Source of the DNA: CAYXVU01 sp964468725
GTDB taxonomy: Bacteria; Acidobacteriota; Blastocatellia; UBA7656
Direction: 5' to 3'
Length of the DNA: 23,459 bases
Assembly: GCA_964468725.1 (NCBI GenBank)
Contig: CAYXVU010000082.1
Location: forward strand, 1-23,459
The notes under the pieces were generated by a model, which saw only the letters and a program-made list of their open reading frames with translations, did no database searches and was not told the origin of the DNA. Of the stretch, positions 22,887 to 23,459 are shown piece by piece. A program made the translations under genes and the position numbers. The stretch's first letter is position 1; every line of letters begins with the position of its first letter.

Positions 22887-23459
22887 ATGAACGAACTCAA
22901 AAACAGCCTGCTCGAACTCATAACCGAAACTTCGACCAATCTGCCGCCTGACGTGCGTCAGGCGATGGCGCAGGCGCTCGGCGCAGAAGACCCGACGACG
23001 CGCGCTGGCAAAGCGTTGGCCGTCATCGCTACCAACATTGACATGGCGACGGACAACAGCGGGCCGATTTGTCAGGACACCGGCTATCCGACCTTCAAAA
23101 TCAAGACGCCTGTGGGTGCCAATCAGATCGTCCTGAAGCGCGACCTATTTGACGCAATTGCCGAAGCGACCGGGCTTGGCAAGCTGCGACCCAACTCTGT
23201 GGATTCGCTGACCGGCACGAACTCCGGCAATAATTTGGGGCCGGGCACGCCCGCAATCTACTTCGAACAGTGGGAGAACGACGGCGAGATCGAAGTCAAG
23301 TTACTGCTCAAAGGCGGCGGCTGCGAAAACAAAAACATTCAATACTCGCTGCCCATCGAGTTGGCGCATCTGGGCAAAGCCGGACGCGACCTCGACGGGG
23401 TTCGCAAATGTATTCTGCATGCCGTGTGGCAAGCGCAAGGGCACGGATGCAGCGCCGGT
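22887..23459 (+). CDS. Class I (iron-sulfur) fumarate hydratase, alpha part (cut by window edge)
   Basis: A frame of 191 codons opens at the ATG 22887 (GGAG 8 nt upstream) and runs off the right edge. The protein interconverts fumarate and malate in the TCA cycle with a [4Fe-4S] cluster. Typical motifs are GPICQDTGYPTFKI with Cys62, the LTGTNSGNNLGPGTPAIYFE stretch, LLKGGGCENKNIQYSLP with Cys146, and HGCSAG with Cys188. Cys62 and Cys188 are probably the first two cluster ligands by their spacing. The short N-terminus suggests a two-subunit enzyme (alpha then beta), but a tartrate dehydratase alpha subunit has the same motifs. The gene has its own transcription unit behind the atp terminator. 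Confidence 0.9.
   Translation, partial: MNELKNSLLELITETSTNLPPDVRQAMAQALGAEDPTTRAGKALAVIATNIDMATDNSGPICQDTGYPTFKIKTPVGANQIVLKRDLFDAIAEATGLGKLRPNSVDSLTGTNSGNNLGPGTPAIYFEQWENDGEIEVKLLLKGGGCENKNIQYSLPIELAHLGKAGRDLDGVRKCILHAVWQAQGHGCSAG

Noticed and set aside
1..23459. Search for tRNA, rRNA, CRISPR arrays, insertion sequences or phage genes
   Set aside because: None was seen by eye in the gaps longer than 150 nt. A covariance-model search could still find small RNAs that I cannot see.

Overview
The window looks like chromosomal DNA from an acidobacterium, possibly of the Blastocatellia type. This is inferred from the gene families: two Oar-like TonB-dependent receptors with an N-terminal carboxypeptidase-regulatory-like domain, a PilZ-DUF4388 protein, a protein resembling the MXAN_5187 C-terminal family, and FO ATP synthase genes followed by a class I fumarase. 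No rRNA or tRNA is present, so the taxonomy is not settled. Coding density is high. I see no prophage, insertion sequence, integrase or CRISPR array.

Layout. At 1-1216 (-) is the N-terminal part of one receptor, cut by the window edge. At 1577-4531 (+) a histidine-phosphatase-fold protein, a cytochrome P450 and a short-chain dehydrogenase lie head to tail. At 4695-6758 (+) are two different serine beta-lactamase-fold secreted proteins, one class D and one class A-like. alaS (6907-9612, +) has a consensus -10 box so close to its ATG that its mRNA is probably leaderless. It converges on a complete second receptor (9720-12719, -) across a shared bidirectional terminator.

At 13080-19181 everything is on the minus strand, in two transcription units. 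One is selA plus a two-membrane-segment protein with a long disordered middle. The other is a PilT ATPase, RecX and a PilZ-DUF4388 protein, joining twitching motility and c-di-GMP binding with a recombination regulator. Opposite selA runs a conserved hypothetical gene (19270-19869, +). A cold-shock protein gene (20149-20355, -) has its own terminator and a leader of about 280 nt rich in competing inverted repeats. Divergent from it is atpI-atpB-atpE (20754-22775, +), closed by a strong terminator. A class I fumarase alpha-subunit gene then runs off the right edge.

The most interesting non-coding signals are four: the csp leader, in which one segment can pair with any of three others; a heptanucleotide repeat tract inside the selA reading frame; overlapping divergent promoters between selA and its neighbour; and the leaderless alaS start. 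No large undescribed system stands out. The best candidates for something new are the csp leader switch and the repeat-derived insertion in SelA.
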